Origin: Candidatus Poribacteria bacterium
Lineage (GTDB): Bacteria; Poribacteria; WGA-4E; UBA9662
Direction: 5' to 3'
DNA: 64,000 nucleotides
NCBI GenBank assembly: GCA_002709695.1
Contig: PAQF01000005.1
Coordinates: 15,464 to 79,463, forward strand
Part shown: positions 18,999 through 28,049 of the stretch, one piece after another
Numbering within the stretch: the stretch's first letter is position 1
How the letters are laid out: every line of letters starts with the position of its first letter
Program-made: the position numbers and the translations under genes
The notes under the pieces: model-generated
Databases searched by the model: none
What the model saw: the letters and a program-made list of their open reading frames with translations, nothing else
Told to the model about the DNA's origin: nothing

Positions 18999-20360
18999 TC
19001 AGCTAGACACTCTTTTCGTAAAATATAGGTCTTTAACCCTTTCCCCATCCAACACAAACCCAATAACCTGACCATAATGATCCCTTTTGAAACATATATG
19101 GGAAAAAAACCATTCTTCACTTGTAAAACCAACTCCATCATATACCAACAAAATATCGTTATTGCGTATGTGTCGTGCAATTAGCTGACCTTCACAAACA
19201 AGGATGAAGTAGGTCGTGTCAAGTTCCTGACTATAATAATCCCCCTCAAGTTCCTTCAGCTGCTCTAATGTTAAATTGGGACTCACATCCGGATAGACTG
19301 ACTCTTTTACTCGAATGGTCTGATTCGATGTGTAATTAAGATCTACAGAATCAAGTAAATCAGAAAAGTGTATATCTGCGATTTTATTAGCCCACTCAAC
19401 AGGATCAAAAGATGCATAATTTGACAAGATAACAATGGCACACCTCCCATCCAGAAATCGAACCAAATGACTACGGAACCCTCGCCAAGACCCGCTATGC
19501 TCAGCAACCCGTGCCCCTTTATACATACCTACACGTTGTCCAAAAGCATAGTCAATTTGTTCGCCACTGCTTAGCGTCCCTCGTTGATGCATCAATTCAA
19601 TTACCTGATCTCCACCAACCCACTTCTCATCGAGATTTAAGATCCACTTGGCTAGATCCTCTACTGTTGAATAGAGAGAACTTGACCCCAAAGCAGTCAA
19701 GTTATTCAAAGCATTATAAAATCTTCCCTCATGTTTATAGTAGGAAGAAGCTCGATTTTTGACAACCATCTCATGGTTGTCACAGAAATAGGTATTTGAC
19801 ATTCCTAACGGATGGAAGATGTTAGACTCAGTCCAATCAGCAAACAATTGCTTAGTTACTCGTTGTACAATCTCTGCCAACAAATTATAACCAGTATTGG
19901 AGTAGAGATACATACACCCTGGTTTAAAGTTTAAAGACTGTTGATGCTTAACCATTTTTAAAATATGCTGAAACGAAATAACATCATCCATTCGAACACC
20001 AGCAACAACCATCGATTGCACCCAATCTCTCAGACCACTGGTATGATGAACCAAGTGTTGAACAGTGATTTTATCACCAAAACCTGGCATCTCAGGTAGG
20101 AACATGCGGACATTGTCATCGAGCGATATTATTCCCTCAATTGCCAACTTAGCAATAGCAAATCCAGTGAACTGCTTAGCAACTGAGGCAACATCAAAAA
20201 CCGTCGATGGTGTAATCAGGATTTCATGTTCCAGATCCGCCATACCATATCCTCGTTGATAAATTAAATCCCCATTTTTAACTATTGCTAACACTACCCC
20301 AGGCTGATCTTGTCCATTGTGTACATCCAAAAACGCATCAATTTCCAACTCGAATTTCAT
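18999..20360 (-). CDS. Serine hydrolase, class C beta-lactamase family
   Basis: About 453 residues without a signal peptide. The active-site motifs are visible: SxxK in DVASVAKQFTG, YxN in YSNTGYNLLAE and a third HxG motif in AEHSGSWRGF. Loops such as TVQHLVHHTSGLRDW are typical of this family. A C-terminal beta-rich domain of about 110 residues follows the hydrolase, as in many stand-alone peptidases and esterases of this group. Absence of a signal peptide argues against a secreted antibiotic-degrading enzyme; it may be an esterase or D-aminopeptidase. GGA lies 7 bases before the ATG. Confidence 0.85.
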   Translation of the reverse strand: MKFELEIDAFLDVHNGQDQPGVVLAIVKNGDLIYQRGYGMADLEHEILITPSTVFDVASVAKQFTGFAIAKLAIEGIISLDDNVRMFLPEMPGFGDKITVQHLVHHTSGLRDWVQSMVVAGVRMDDVISFQHILKMVKHQQSLNFKPGCMYLYSNTGYNLLAEIVQRVTKQLFADWTESNIFHPLGMSNTYFCDNHEMVVKNRASSYYKHEGRFYNALNNLTALGSSSLYSTVEDLAKWILNLDEKWVGGDQVIELMHQRGTLSSGEQIDYAFGQRVGMYKGARVAEHSGSWRGFRSHLVRFLDGRCAIVILSNYASFDPVEWANKIADIHFSDLLDSVDLNYTSNQTIRVKESVYPDVSPNLTLEQLKELEGDYYSQELDTTYFILVCEGQLIARHIRNNDILLVYDGVGFTSEEWFFSHICFKRDHYGQVIGFVLDGERVKDLYFTKRVSS

Positions 20361-20725
20361 ATTGTATCCAGATCACTGGTTTTATAATCTAGCATTAAAT
20401 TTCGATTTCACAACAAACTAGCAACTTCAAAATCCAACAGTGACACCACGTGCTATCTTGCTAATTGGCTATCTCCAAAAAACCAACTATTTAAAAAATA
20501 CATACATGCCGGTTGATAATGATAAAGTAGAACATACAACACATCAGTAAAACCGGTTTCCAAACCTAATCAAATTTTCTAGCCACAGCCCAAATTGCAG
20601 AGCAACTAAAAACAATGGATCTCTACAGTGGCTAATCTAATCAAAATCAACAGACAAGACTATTATTAGGTTAAATTGTGAAAATAGACGCTCTCTCCGA
20701 TTTTCCAGCTAATGCTAGCAACCTG
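20361..20725. other. Intergenic region, no gene seen
   Basis: About 365 bases between the MoaD-like gene and the serine hydrolase gene on the same strand. No frame or RNA structure stands out. Confidence 0.35.
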
Positions 20726-20980
20726 CTAGTTGGGAGAACCACCTGTAACCGGTGGTATCAACGCGACCTCATCGTTATCTGAGAGTTTCGTTTCATAGTC
20801 AGCATATTGCCAGTTCACTGACATTTGCATCGTTTCAAAGAGTCCGGAAATTTCTGGTTTTTCATCTTTTAACCGATCCAGCACATCTTGTAAAATTGCG
20901 CCTTCAGGAAGTTCCATATCTTCTTCATCACGATTGAGCATTTGACGACAAACTGCAAAATATTTAACTGTCACTTTCAT
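20726..20980 (-). CDS. MoaD/ThiS-family ubiquitin-like sulfur carrier with residues after the GG
   Basis: 84 residues with the beta-grasp pattern: KVTVKYFAVCRQML, LPEGAILQDVLDRL and DNDEVALIPPVTGG. In canonical MoaD and ThiS the protein ends exactly at Gly-Gly, which is activated by a MoeB/ThiF-type enzyme to a thiocarboxylate. Here three further residues, SPN, follow before TAG at 20726-20728. As written it could not be activated unless the tail is removed, as happens for some sulfur carriers with a JAMM protease. No MoaE, ThiF/MoeB or protease gene is in the window. GGAA lies 7 bases before the ATG. Confidence 0.8.
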   Translation of the reverse strand: MKVTVKYFAVCRQMLNRDEEDMELPEGAILQDVLDRLKDEKPEISGLFETMQMSVNWQYADYETKLSDNDEVALIPPVTGGSPN

Positions 20981-21853
20981 AATATTTCCACGGTTCCATA
21001 ATCCATATTCAAATCACAAACAATAAGAACTATAGGTAATTGACCTACACGAGACAAATGATCTTGACAAATAAAATCAACAAAATTGAATTTTTTGCTA
21101 TCTTAAACTAAAGATCTTCTCAACCGAATATTACCTACAATACACCACAATATTATAGCTCATATTCACACAACTAATTAACCATACTATTTTTTTGTAA
21201 CCATAATTCCATAGAAATCGGGTTAGCCGAATTTTGATAAAACTCCACATATCAAGATATAATTGGAGTTAACCTAATGGCAAAAGACTCGTATTTTTGG
21301 TTCACAAATCCATGATTGAAGCAAACATTCAGACGGCTATCCAATACCCGTTTGAAACTGTCTTAGGACAATACTTTGATTATGAACACACTGAATTCGT
21401 TCTGCCTCATTCATTGAGTGATTTGCTAGAAGAAAATGGTGAAAAAAAAAATCATCCACAAACACGTGTGGCCCAGAAAAAGATTGATTAACAAAATTTA
21501 GTATTATAGAACATCAATACTTCGCCCCAACGAAATGTGGTTTGCTTTCACACAGGGTCTCTATAAGGGCATCAAAGTGCACACGAAATTGTCCGAAAAA
21601 CAAGAATATGCCTTAGCTGAGGAAACTTGTTATACACCTTGGCCAAATTGGAAGTGGCTAAAAATTATCTCCTGTTTCCTAACCCCATAGAAGCCACATT
21701 TTATAAAGACACTAGCTAGAAAAAAACCACTCACTTTTTGGCCAAGCTCCGGTGGAGGGCATTCAAAATTGTACACTTGACGAAAATATCGGGATGCAAT
21801 AGAATCTCGATAATCAGCCTATTAAGAAATAATTGAAAGTACTAGGCCAGAAC
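20981..21853. other. Gene-poor region with small unassigned frames
   Basis: Nearly 900 bases between the divergent MoaD-like and PhyH genes. A 59-codon frame from ATG 21312 to the stop ending at 21491 (start MIEANIQTAIQYPFETVLGQ) and a 51-codon frame from ATG 21535 to TAG 21688-21690 (start MWFAFTQGLYKGIKVHTK) are both in + orientation. Neither has a clear Shine-Dalgarno site or a recognisable family. They could be remnants of a lost gene or chance frames. Confidence 0.3.
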
Positions 21854-22666
21854 ATGGCATTCCAATTCTCTGACCAGCATATTGAAGATTTTCACATGCT
21901 GGGATACACAGTGTTTGGCAAGATACTGCCTCCCTCACTGATCAGTGATCTCCGTCAAGTTAGCAATGTCGCAAGGAAAATCGCCCGAGAACGAGGAGGT
22001 CCACAAGTTCAGAGGCTACAACCAGTGGGGCATTTCGACCTCGATCAACAACCCTTCATTGATTACGCTGAATTACCAGTTCTGGTGGATGCAGTTGCCA
22101 AGGTACTGACTCCAGATCATCATCATGGGGACCGCGACGATTTCGGCATTCTTCTAGAACCTGCAGAAATGCCTTACTGTACAGCTTGGCACCGTGATTG
22201 GCGCGACAACATCCACGGCTTAAACTTAGAACACTGGAATCAGGGATTATTGGACATAAATCTCTTTAATCAAATCAACTGTGCCTTGTACAACGATAGT
22301 TGTACTTGGATAGTACCAGGTAGCCATTTGCGGCACGATCTACGCAGCGAGGTAGAACGATTTCCAGATCGTCCCATCCCTGGGCCAAATTTAGAGGGTA
22401 AGACAACAGAAGAACGAGAGTATACTTGTTTGACATATTGTCGCAGTATGCCCGGCGCGGTACAATTGCATCTAGAGGCAGGTGACTTCGCTCTATATCG
22501 AAACACCTTGTGGCATATGGGAAATTACGTGCCCTACAGTATACGGGCAACTCTGCATGATTGTCCCATGACACCAGAATTCAAAGCATGGCGTCAACAG
22601 GCACAACAAGAAGCAGCTCAACGGCAAAAAGATGGAATGGTGATGGAGAACCCAAACACTATATAG
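21854..22666 (+). CDS. Phytanoyl-CoA dioxygenase (PhyH) family protein
   Basis: About 270 residues, an Fe(II)/2-oxoglutarate oxygenase-like protein. The first metal ligands are in TAWHRDWRDN (H-x-D) and the distal His in LWHMGNY, followed by an Arg in YSIRATLHD. Between them is an unusually long insert with SCTWIVPGSHLRHDL and a loop rich in Arg and Glu. TTG at 21833 gives a 7-residue longer protein, but ATG at 21854 is favoured by AGG 9 bases upstream. The substrate is unknown. A long stretch with no recognised gene lies on both sides. Confidence 0.85.
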   Translation: MAFQFSDQHIEDFHMLGYTVFGKILPPSLISDLRQVSNVARKIARERGGPQVQRLQPVGHFDLDQQPFIDYAELPVLVDAVAKVLTPDHHHGDRDDFGILLEPAEMPYCTAWHRDWRDNIHGLNLEHWNQGLLDINLFNQINCALYNDSCTWIVPGSHLRHDLRSEVERFPDRPIPGPNLEGKTTEEREYTCLTYCRSMPGAVQLHLEAGDFALYRNTLWHMGNYVPYSIRATLHDCPMTPEFKAWRQQAQQEAAQRQKDGMVMENPNTI

Positions 22667-23016
22667 ATTTTAGTACCAATATCCAACGAAACATCAACAA
22701 CAGTAGACCTTATTTACCATCTTAAATCACTAATTGGAAAATTACACTTAGGGGAAAACCAGCCAATTTAAACAGCCTCCATTATGGGATCCAACCATTT
22801 CTATAACTGGTAAAGATCCACTAGTTACTAGAGATAAACTCGAAAAACCGTCCGTCTTTCTAACCGATCAGATCTCCGTAGGAATCCAATCATTAAACAT
22901 CGTCAAAAAATTCTTTAACCCAGCCAAAAAACACCTAAGAATACTAGAACAATCACACTTCTTCGGACTAAAGCTTAATAACTCATAGCCCCTAATTCAT
23001 TCAAAATCCAACCATG
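22667..23016 (+). other. Intergenic region with one long startless open frame
   Basis: Frame 22752-22985 has 78 sense codons between TAG 22749-22751 and TAG 22986-22988 but no ATG, and no ribosome site is visible. It reads PPLWDPTISITGKDPLV and later FFNPAKKHLRILEQSHFF. It might be the tail of a decayed gene; I do not recognise it. Confidence 0.25.
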
Positions 23017-23931
23017 CTAATGCCACCGCAATCCATAAAAAGTGAGATAAAACCATATAACAGGCACAATGGCAGCAGCCCAAAAATTCCTTTTGTCGAT
23101 CAAGTCACGCTGCTGTTGCAGATCTTTTTCATGAGTGGCTTTAGCATCTAAATACGCTTGTCTCTGAATTCGCGGCCAACCATCGAGAGGCGCCCCAATT
23201 GATCTAAGATCCTTCAACTTAGGATACTTAGTCTGAAATACCTGAAGATAATGTTCTTCCCAAAACTCTCGTTCCACTACAGACGTTTTCAAAGCCTTAT
23301 CTGATTGGTGTGATAGGACCCAACGATCAGGCAACATTAAAGTTTGCAAGGTCCTCAATTTAGCCTGCACCAACTCGTTACCATATTCTCCAAATGCATC
23401 AATTCGTCGAATTCCACTTTTAGAATTCGGTTGAGGGGTACCCACTTTAATCTCTTGAACTAGTTGGATGTAACTAACCACCATCTGGATTTCAATAATA
23501 TCTCCATTTTCAATAGGAAACTCGACATATTTCAAGAATGTCCAACCCAGATTTGGGGAAGACGTATCCTGATCCGGTTTTGACGAACAGGTATAAATAG
23601 CAATATCCTTAACCGGCTTATAACAATAAATAGCAATATTTTTAATGAAGCGTTGCTCTCCAAAATCCAAGATGTATGTAGTTGGCATTTGTTCTTGTAA
23701 AGTATCTTTCGCAAGGGACCTATGAATCGGATTTGCATGTTGCCCAACACCAACACTACGATCAAGAACATTGAAAAACACAGTGCACCCTGGCAAGTAA
23801 CAGGTTAAAGCTACCATTAACAGTACAGTTAAAACGATCCTATATAGTATGCAATTTTTCTTCTCACCGTTTATTTCCCTCAATAATCTCTGCCCATAAA
23901 AAACACATCTCAACATTCTTTCAAAGTCCAT
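23017..23931 (-). CDS. Lipoprotein of unknown function with a C-terminal membrane segment
   Basis: About 304 residues. A hydrophobic run ends in a lipobox (LTCYLPGC), preceded by an atypically long 40-residue N-terminus, so the start may be further in; ATG 23916 is an alternative. The middle has a discoidin-like signature (TTYILDFGEQRFIKNIAIY and IRRIDAFGEYG). The last 20 residues form a hydrophobic segment (WAAAIVPVIWFYLTF), so both ends may be membrane-bound. The annotated ATG overlaps the end of the HD gene by 11 bases, implying coupled translation. No known family is recognised. Confidence 0.6.
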   Translation of the reverse strand: MDFERMLRCVFYGQRLLREINGEKKNCILYRIVLTVLLMVALTCYLPGCTVFFNVLDRSVGVGQHANPIHRSLAKDTLQEQMPTTYILDFGEQRFIKNIAIYCYKPVKDIAIYTCSSKPDQDTSSPNLGWTFLKYVEFPIENGDIIEIQMVVSYIQLVQEIKVGTPQPNSKSGIRRIDAFGEYGNELVQAKLRTLQTLMLPDRWVLSHQSDKALKTSVVEREFWEEHYLQVFQTKYPKLKDLRSIGAPLDGWPRIQRQAYLDAKATHEKDLQQQRDLIDKRNFWAAAIVPVIWFYLTFYGLRWH

Positions 23932-24481
23932 CCAATCCGAGTAAATCCGACACCGATTTCATTGCCTCAATGATAAAAGCAATATGTTCATCTAAATCAA
24001 CCCCTAATTCTTGGGCACCCATCCAAATATGCTCCCTATCAACAGAACTAGCAAAACGTTTGTCTTTCAGCTTTTTGTTGACTGAAGACACCTTTACCTC
24101 TGCAATATTTTTGTTGGGGCGTACTAAGGTTACGGCAGTTATGAACCCTACCAGTTCATCAACGGCAAATAATGCCTTATCCATTAAGCTTTCACGCACC
24201 AATCCTAGATACTCAGCGTGAGAAAGAATAGCATAGATTACATCATCAGGATAACCACGCTCTCGCAATATTCGGGATCCAACTTCTGGATGCTGATCGG
24301 GACTTGGATATTTTTCATAGTCAAAATCGTGTAAAAGTCCAACAATACCAAATTTAGTTTCATCTTGGTTGAATTTCCTGGCGTAGGCGCACATAGCTGC
24401 TTCAACAGCATAAGCGTGCTTTAGTAGCCCTTCTTTTTGGGTGTATTCTTGTAAAAGCTCCAGTGCAGCTTGGCGATCCAT
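23921..24481 (-). CDS. HD-domain metal-dependent phosphohydrolase-like protein
   Basis: About 186 residues. An early His in LKHAYAVEAAM, the HD pair in VGLLHDFDYEKYP, a later His in PDQHPEVGSRIL and ILSHAEYLG match the HD/HDIG metal-binding pattern, while the C-terminus holds GFITAVTLVRP. Such proteins often act on nucleotides or signalling molecules, but the substrate is unknown. AGGA is 8 bases before the ATG at 24479-24481; the longer frame to 24490 is less likely. It overlaps the lipoprotein gene and lies about 300 bases from the sugar kinase gene. Confidence 0.85.
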   Translation of the reverse strand: MDRQAALELLQEYTQKEGLLKHAYAVEAAMCAYARKFNQDETKFGIVGLLHDFDYEKYPSPDQHPEVGSRILRERGYPDDVIYAILSHAEYLGLVRESLMDKALFAVDELVGFITAVTLVRPNKNIAEVKVSSVNKKLKDKRFASSVDREHIWMGAQELGVDLDEHIAFIIEAMKSVSDLLGLDGL

Positions 24482-24779
24482 GGGTATCATCCTAAAATTA
24501 TACTTGTTTGTTCAACAAAGTCCTGATTAGTTGACAGTTAGTTTGAAGTTTCTTTGAAGCACAGAACATAGAAGGAAGATTAAAACAGATAATACTATTA
24601 AAACGCCCCAAGTAAAACTTACCTCAAGGTAAAACTTAATAAAGCAAATATAAAAAACGGTCGATAGTAGAGTGTATGCTACATCACTATCTCTTGCATA
24701 TGCGGGTACACATCCATGTAGAAACTATAATCCATTCTGTCTGTACGAGATCGAAGATTAGAACTTGAAACAGGTAATA

Positions 24780-26270
24780 TTAATCTCCTAGAAACCAATT
24801 TTTCAGACTTGGATACAAATTGCAATAGCGTTGATATTGACGCTCGTATTGCTCAACCTGCCGAGTATCAGCCCGAACCGTTTCTCCTAAAACAACAGAC
24901 ATACTGCATGCTGATTCAAAATCATCAAATATTTCCACGCCAACACCAGCAATGATGGCAGCCCCAAGAGCAGAAGCGTCTTGTACTTCCAAAACTTGAA
25001 CATCTTTTCCAAAAACATTCGCCTGAATCTGACGCCATAATGCAGACCTCGATCCACCCTCACTAATATATACCTCATCAATTGGTAATTGCAATTGCTT
25101 AAAGCATTCCACAGAATGCCGAAGGTCAAAGACCACTCCTTCCATCAAGGATCGAATCATATGTGCCTTGGTATGATGCAACGTGATGCCTAGCCATCCG
25201 GCGCGAGCATTCGCATCTGGGTGGGGAGTCGCAGTGCCTTGAAACCACGGCATAAAAAATAGACCATCACTGCCAACAGGAACCCCTTCAGCGAGACCAA
25301 TAAGTTCGGTAAAACTATCTCCAAACTGATCATGAAACCAAGTTAGACTAGCACCACCTGTAAAAGAACAACCAAGCCAAAAATACTTGCCGGGTATAGC
25401 ATGGCACATAGGCCATAATTGATTAAAGGCCGCCTCATTAACTTCTTCGGCATAGGTCAATACATGCCCCGCTGTACCAATTCCAACGCTGACAATCCCA
25501 GGACGCCTAATACCACTGCCAACAGCCATACAAGCCATATCTCCCCCCCCAGCACAAACAGGCATCCCAACATATAATCCCGTCTCATCTGCAACACTCT
25601 CGGTTATCTGGCCGATAACCGTTGGTGACTCGACGACCTGAGGAAATAGTCTTTCTTCAACACCCAAACCATCGAGTATTTCCCCACTCCAATTGCGGGT
25701 TTTTAGATTTAATACGGCTGTGACCGAAGCATCAGTTACCTCCGCCTGGAACGTACCCGTCAGTTTAAAACGAATCCAATCTTTGGGAAGTAGTACATGG
25801 CAAACTTCAGCATATATTTCGGGCTGCATTTCTTTCAACCAAAGAACCTTAGCCAAAGTATTAATTGGATTCAGTACATGCAATGCATGATTCCGAAGAA
25901 GGTCGCCAACTAGATCATTTGCCCGATCGCATTGCTCTTGTGCTCGCTGGTCAAGCCAGAGGATAGCTGAACGGAGTGGATTTCCAGAAGCATCAACAAA
26001 CACGGCACCATTCATCTGCCCAGAAAGAGATATCCCCTTTATATCTCTAACAGCAAACGAAGATTGAGCAGACTCAAGATGCTGAATAACTTGACGGATT
26101 GTATCACAAACTGCCTGCCACCAGTCATGAACATCTTGCTCAACCCAACCTGTATAGGGTGTTACTAGTGGATAACTCGCGCTGGCACTGAAAACAATTG
26201 TGCCTTCTTCACTCAATAATAAAGTTTTGGTACTAGACGTACCAATATCAATACCAATAACAAGAGACAT
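24780..26270 (-). CDS. xylB: FGGY carbohydrate kinase, xylulokinase-like
   Basis: About 496 residues, phosphorylating a keto-sugar with ATP in the cytoplasm. The N-terminal ATP loop IGIDIGTSSTKTLLL, the ISLSGQMNGAVFVD motif with the sugar-contact residues, CAGGGDMACMAVGSG and the C-terminal EGGSRSALWRQIQANVFG all match xylulokinases of the FGGY family. The catalytic Asp lies in AEVTDASVTAVLN or the nearby motifs. Other FGGY members also fit, so the sugar is provisional. It is the last gene of a likely four-gene operon with phosphotriesterase-like, creatininase-like and dehydrogenase genes. Confidence 0.85.
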   Translation of the reverse strand: MSLVIGIDIGTSSTKTLLLSEEGTIVFSASASYPLVTPYTGWVEQDVHDWWQAVCDTIRQVIQHLESAQSSFAVRDIKGISLSGQMNGAVFVDASGNPLRSAILWLDQRAQEQCDRANDLVGDLLRNHALHVLNPINTLAKVLWLKEMQPEIYAEVCHVLLPKDWIRFKLTGTFQAEVTDASVTAVLNLKTRNWSGEILDGLGVEERLFPQVVESPTVIGQITESVADETGLYVGMPVCAGGGDMACMAVGSGIRRPGIVSVGIGTAGHVLTYAEEVNEAAFNQLWPMCHAIPGKYFWLGCSFTGGASLTWFHDQFGDSFTELIGLAEGVPVGSDGLFFMPWFQGTATPHPDANARAGWLGITLHHTKAHMIRSLMEGVVFDLRHSVECFKQLQLPIDEVYISEGGSRSALWRQIQANVFGKDVQVLEVQDASALGAAIIAGVGVEIFDDFESACSMSVVLGETVRADTRQVEQYERQYQRYCNLYPSLKNWFLGD

Positions 26271-26300
26271 AATTCTTCAATTCGTCCGCAGCTGATTTGT

Positions 26301-27224
26301 TTAAGCACCAGTAAGAAAACGTCGGGGGTTATTAATTAATATCTCGTCAATGATATGCTGATCAATCCCTTGGGATAAGAGACGTGGAACAAACCGAGTG
26401 AGGATAAAATCAAGGCCTGGCCCTCCACCATAACTACGCCAATAACTTGGTCGCCCGAGGTCATTGCCTAATAGAATTTGTTGGCCAAATCCAGCAGCAA
26501 TTAAACGTTTGAGTAAATCAATCCGCCATTCATCTGGCCCATATTTCGACTTACCAGGACAATCATAGCCTAGATAAGCTCCCGTTTGGGCAATACGTTG
26601 ATGTTCCCAAAAATCAGGATTGCGATCGAGATGACTTAAGCAAACTCGATGCGGTTCAACACCATGACTATTAAGAAATTCAACCTGCTCAAAACCCATC
26701 GTCCCAGCTTCAGTATGGGTAATAATAGGAACATCTGTTTCTACTTGCACTTTGGCTGCAATCCGCATCAATTTCTGGTCATAATCGTTGAACGTATTAT
26801 AGCCAGTACCCCCTTTCATAATCCCTGCTTTGATACCCGTTCCATCAATACCTTCAACAATATCCTGAATACATTGATGAATCAAATCAGACTCATTTGC
26901 TTGCCATACCGATTGATCACAGAAATAAGGTTTGTTAAAACCTGTAATTACAATAACGTTCGCATCAGGAACGAGGTCAGCAACTTGTTTCGTGCTATGG
27001 ATATTCCGACCGAAGTCGATAGCTGACATCTCAATTATCGTTTTCCCGCCCGCATCCATCCAGGAACGCAGTTCCTGAGCTGACTTTTCAACATCATTCA
27101 ACCTAAAATCCAAGTCTTCACGCAACAACCAAGGTGGAGCATCGAAATATAAGTGTTCATGATAATCTACAATACCAAGATCCTTTCCTTCAACCTCACC
27201 TTGGATTGTCATTATGGTTCCCAT
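26301..27224 (-). CDS. Phosphotriesterase-family hydrolase (possible sugar lactonase)
   Basis: About 307 residues. The binuclear metal-site motifs are visible: DYHEHLY, the Lys in IKAGIMKGGTGY, HTEAGT, SHLDRNPD and the Asp in LLGNDLGRPSYW. The family covers lactonases as well as phosphotriesterases. GGGAG lies 8 bases before the ATG at 27222-27224. In this setting, between a dehydrogenase/creatininase pair and a sugar kinase, a lactonase or sugar-ring-opening role is the most sensible guess. The gap to the kinase gene is 30 bases. Confidence 0.85.
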   Translation of the reverse strand: MGTIMTIQGEVEGKDLGIVDYHEHLYFDAPPWLLREDLDFRLNDVEKSAQELRSWMDAGGKTIIEMSAIDFGRNIHSTKQVADLVPDANVIVITGFNKPYFCDQSVWQANESDLIHQCIQDIVEGIDGTGIKAGIMKGGTGYNTFNDYDQKLMRIAAKVQVETDVPIITHTEAGTMGFEQVEFLNSHGVEPHRVCLSHLDRNPDFWEHQRIAQTGAYLGYDCPGKSKYGPDEWRIDLLKRLIAAGFGQQILLGNDLGRPSYWRSYGGGPGLDFILTRFVPRLLSQGIDQHIIDEILINNPRRFLTGA

Positions 27225-27273
27225 CACATACTCTCCCTTTTGCTAGTTAATTTCACAAGAATCACTGGATTTA

Positions 27274-28008
27274 TCATTCTGGTAAACCCAAGAATTCTTT
27301 CCACACTTTTACGATGTTGGCAACACAAAGGTTAAACCATCTTTCGCCTTTTTTCGCTGTTGCTACTGTGGCATCACCAAACACACCAGACTCACTCAAA
27401 GCTCCCATGGGCAATGTCGACATTTCATAAGCTAACGAATACGGTGGATACTCACTAACGGCCTTGGTCATATCGACCAGATTAGGATGTAAATACAGCA
27501 TTAGCGATGTTTCAAATTCCTCAGCGTGAAAATTTGAGTTTTGCCAAGTAGTGGAATCCGCATCAGTCATAATCTGACTCAGATTAGGATAAAAAGCACG
27601 GAGAACTCGTATCGCAGTATGGTCAACCAATTCACGACTCGCATACTTAATCGGCTGCGGATTCGCACCATGTGTCGTCAAAATCAAAAGCGCACGACAT
27701 CCATTTCGATCAAGACTAACTACAATATCCTTAATAACAGCCCTAAATGTATCGAAAGAAAAAGTCAATGAACCAGGATAATCACGCCAAACCCACGAAT
27801 AACCAATTGGTATTGTTGGCAAAATCATACCCATGCTCTCTCTGCCAACTTGCAAGGCGAGAGCTTCAGCAATTAGACTATCCGTATTCTGTGGTAAGTG
27901 CAGTCCATGCTGCTCTGTTGCCCCTAATGGCAAAATAGCAAACGGGTGACGTCCCAAGAAAGAACGACATTCCTGCCATGTTGAGGTAGCGGCCTCAATA
28001 TAATTCAA
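27274..28008 (-). CDS. Creatininase-family amidohydrolase
   Basis: About 244 residues. The metal-binding motifs are PLGATEQHGLHLPQNTD (Glu, His and Asp), LILTTHGANPQP and SNFHAEEFETSLMLYL, all typical of the creatininase family. The start is TTG at 28008 with AGGT 9 bases upstream. Family members cleave creatinine, N-formyl groups, or mature peptides (MftE). The position between a dehydrogenase and a phosphotriesterase-like lactonase suggests a sugar-lactone-like substrate here, but that is inference. Confidence 0.82.
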   Translation of the reverse strand: MNYIEAATSTWQECRSFLGRHPFAILPLGATEQHGLHLPQNTDSLIAEALALQVGRESMGMILPTIPIGYSWVWRDYPGSLTFSFDTFRAVIKDIVVSLDRNGCRALLILTTHGANPQPIKYASRELVDHTAIRVLRAFYPNLSQIMTDADSTTWQNSNFHAEEFETSLMLYLHPNLVDMTKAVSEYPPYSLAYEMSTLPMGALSESGVFGDATVATAKKGERWFNLCVANIVKVWKEFLGLPE

Positions 28009-28049
28009 TTGCTTTACCTAGACAATCTCAAATTTAGGAGCATAGTTAA

